Source: JBIOUF01 sp044866695 (GTDB taxonomy: Bacteria > Actinomycetota > Actinomycetes > Propionibacteriales > Nocardioidaceae). Taken from it: 13,440 nucleotides of DNA. The DNA lies in the NCBI GenBank assembly GCA_044866695.1, contig JBIOUF010000252.1, positions 1-13,440 of the forward strand. Direction: 5' to 3'. The notes under the pieces are model-generated. The model saw nothing but the letters and a program-made list of their open reading frames with translations. It was not told the DNA's origin and made no database searches. A program made the translations under genes and the position numbers. Below are positions 12,340 to 13,440 of the stretch, one piece after another; the first letter of the stretch is position 1; every line of letters begins with the position of its first letter.

Positions 12340-12996
12340 ATGGGACAGGTCCTGGTCGAGCTGGTCCCGCTGGCCCTGGCCGCGGCGCTGAGCACCGTGC
12401 CCATCACCGCCGCGATCTTGATCCTGCTCTCGGAGAAGCGCGGCGAGTCGGCGCTTCCGTTCATGACCGGGTGGGTGCTGGGCACCGCGGCCGCGCTGAC
12501 GCTGGGGATCCTCGCTGCGGCCGCGCTCCCGGACCGGCCGCGACGCGACAACGGTGTGGTCAGCACGCTCGAGGTCCTGGTGGGTGCGGCGCTGGTCGGG
12601 TTCGGCGTCGTGGCGTTCGTGCTGCACAGACGCTCGCCCCGCCGGCGGCGGCCGGCCTGGATGGACACCCTCGGCTCGTTCGGCGCGCTGCCGGCGTTCG
12701 GGATCGGGCTGGCGCTCAACGTGCGCCCCAAGGCCGTGCTCCTGTGCGCCGCCGCGAGCCTGGCCATCCGCAAGGCCTCGCTCCGTGCCGACGAGACCGT
12801 CGTGCTGATCGCCGTCTACACGGCGGTCGCGACGTCCACGGTGGTGGCTCCCGTGCTGGTCAGCGTGCTCTTCCCCGAGTGGACGGAGCCGCGGCTGGTG
12901 GCCGCGCGGGACTGGATCACCGCCCACGGGCCGGCGGTCACCGCGGTGATCATGGCCGGGGTCGGGGCGCTGGTGATGTACGCGGGACTCACCTGA
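12340..12996 (+). CDS. GAP-family (Sap-like) integral membrane protein
   Basis: A 218-residue protein with six predicted transmembrane segments (about 8-30, 40-62, 74-96, 116-144, 151-177, 197-216) and a basic cytoplasmic loop HRRSPRRRRP (96-105). The pattern, including the LNVRPK motif (126-131) in the fourth segment, fits the GAP/Sap family, of which mycobacterial members help export glycolipids. A lipid- or metabolite-export role here is inferred only from the family. The start ATG 12340 has a weak upstream gggacgg. The divergent spacer 12218-12339 presumably holds promoters for both directions, but I could not pick clear boxes. It converges on the next gene with a 6-base gap. Confidence 0.85.
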   Translation: MGQVLVELVPLALAAALSTVPITAAILILLSEKRGESALPFMTGWVLGTAAALTLGILAAAALPDRPRRDNGVVSTLEVLVGAALVGFGVVAFVLHRRSPRRRRPAWMDTLGSFGALPAFGIGLALNVRPKAVLLCAAASLAIRKASLRADETVVLIAVYTAVATSTVVAPVLVSVLFPEWTEPRLVAARDWITAHGPAVTAVIMAGVGALVMYAGLT

Positions 12997-13002
12997 GCCG
13001 GG

Positions 13003-13440
13003 TCAGCGCAGCCCGAGGGTCGCGACCACTCCGGCATGGTCGGAGGGCCACAGCGGCGGCGTCGCCTGGAACGGCTGGTCTCCGACCACGCGCGCCTCGA
13101 CCGGCCGCACCCGGGTCCGGTGCGAGGACCGGGTGAGGACCAGGTCGATCCGCTGGTGCAGCAGGGACACCGGGTTGGTCAGGGTGCCGTTCTGCCCGCT
13201 GGTGTAGCCAGGCTCGTCGCCGTTGACCCGCCACGCGTCCCGCAGCCGCGAGGTGAGGATCGCGTAGGAGCCGGTGGTGCTGCCGTCCGCGGCGGAGTTG
13301 AAGTCCCCGACCGCGACCACGGCATCGCGGGTGCGGGCCGGCCCGGCGAGGAACTCCGCCGCCTGCGCCTCCTGCACGGCCGGGAAGTCGTCCACCTCCA
13401 GGTGGGTGTTCGCGAACCGGAACCTGGCCCCCCGGTACGA
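13003..13440 (-). CDS. Endonuclease/exonuclease/phosphatase-family protein, C-terminal part
   Basis: The frame is open to the right edge of the window, so only the last 145 residues are present and the start lies outside. The fragment shows three signatures of the EEP (DNase I-like) fold: FANTHLEV near the window edge (NTH active-site strand), VAVGDFNS (GDFN metal/phosphate-binding motif), and WPSDHAGVVATL at the end (SDH catalytic motif). The active site is therefore complete in this half. The substrate could be DNA, RNA or a phospholipid/inositol phosphate; the fragment does not decide. An in-frame GTG within the fragment should not be taken as the start, because the conserved NTH motif lies upstream of it. 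Confidence 0.88.
   Translation of the reverse strand, partial: SYRGARFRFANTHLEVDDFPAVQEAQAAEFLAGPARTRDAVVAVGDFNSAADGSTTGSYAILTSRLRDAWRVNGDEPGYTSGQNGTLTNPVSLLHQRIDLVLTRSSHRTRVRPVEARVVGDQPFQATPPLWPSDHAGVVATLGLR

Noticed and set aside
1..13440. CRISPR array, insertion sequence or prophage genes
   Set aside because: No regularly spaced direct repeats, transposase, integrase or phage structural gene was seen. The repeats present are dispersed palindromes without spacers.

Overview
The base composition (very high GC, strongly GC-biased third codon positions, GTG/TTG starts, TANNNT-type -10 boxes) points to an actinobacterial chromosome. The short imperfect-palindrome repeats at both ends of the first 7.6 kb, with ggttgaggagcgagc / ggtggtttcgagacg arms, resemble an intergenic repeat I associate with Nocardioides and relatives. 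That genus-level placement is from memory, not from a search.

Layout. 1-200: cluster of three palindromic repeats beyond the 3' end of a type II NADH dehydrogenase gene (minus, 253-1728). 1800-3509: a tightly overlapped plus-strand set: GNAT acetyltransferase, fluoride channel subunit CrcB1, DUF190 protein, CrcB2. 3512-3862: minus-strand small zincin metallopeptidase. 3920-4407: tRNA-Glu, tRNA-Asp and tRNA-Phe, each with its own -10-like hexamer, closed by a 17-bp hairpin. 4571-6530: a promoter, a leader that reads as a yybP-ykoY (Mn2+) riboswitch with a Shine-Dalgarno-sequestering hairpin, then an unrecognised 189-aa protein overlapped with a baeRF-type (bacterial eRF1-like) protein and a terminator hairpin. 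6734-7565: a divergent pair, an AhpD-like CxxC protein and a CsoR/CstR-family repressor, with two operator palindromes between them. 7571-7616: another copy of the palindromic repeat. 7778-10648: a large secreted metzincin-like protease (minus). 10692-11153: a small lipoprotein (plus). 11157-12217: SDR oxidoreductase and a short upstream gene (minus). 12340-12996: a GAP-family (Sap-like) membrane protein (plus). 13003-13440: C-terminal part of an endonuclease/exonuclease/phosphatase-family protein (minus, cut by the window edge).

How the parts work together. Most of the window is ordinary chromosomal housekeeping: respiration, fluoride export and tRNAs. Two loci look like real regulatory systems. 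First, a leader with the yybP-ykoY sequence hallmarks sits between a strong promoter and a two-gene unit that is not a recognisable Mn exporter. Its RBS is buried in a hairpin that competes with the aptamer's closing stem, so translation should be ligand-switched. Second, a CsoR-family repressor that keeps two cysteines but lacks the Cu(I)-binding histidine faces a thiol-redox-like CxxC protein across a pair of ATCCCC-type palindromes, which suggests sulfur or redox sensing rather than copper sensing.

No insertion sequence, prophage gene or CRISPR array was seen.
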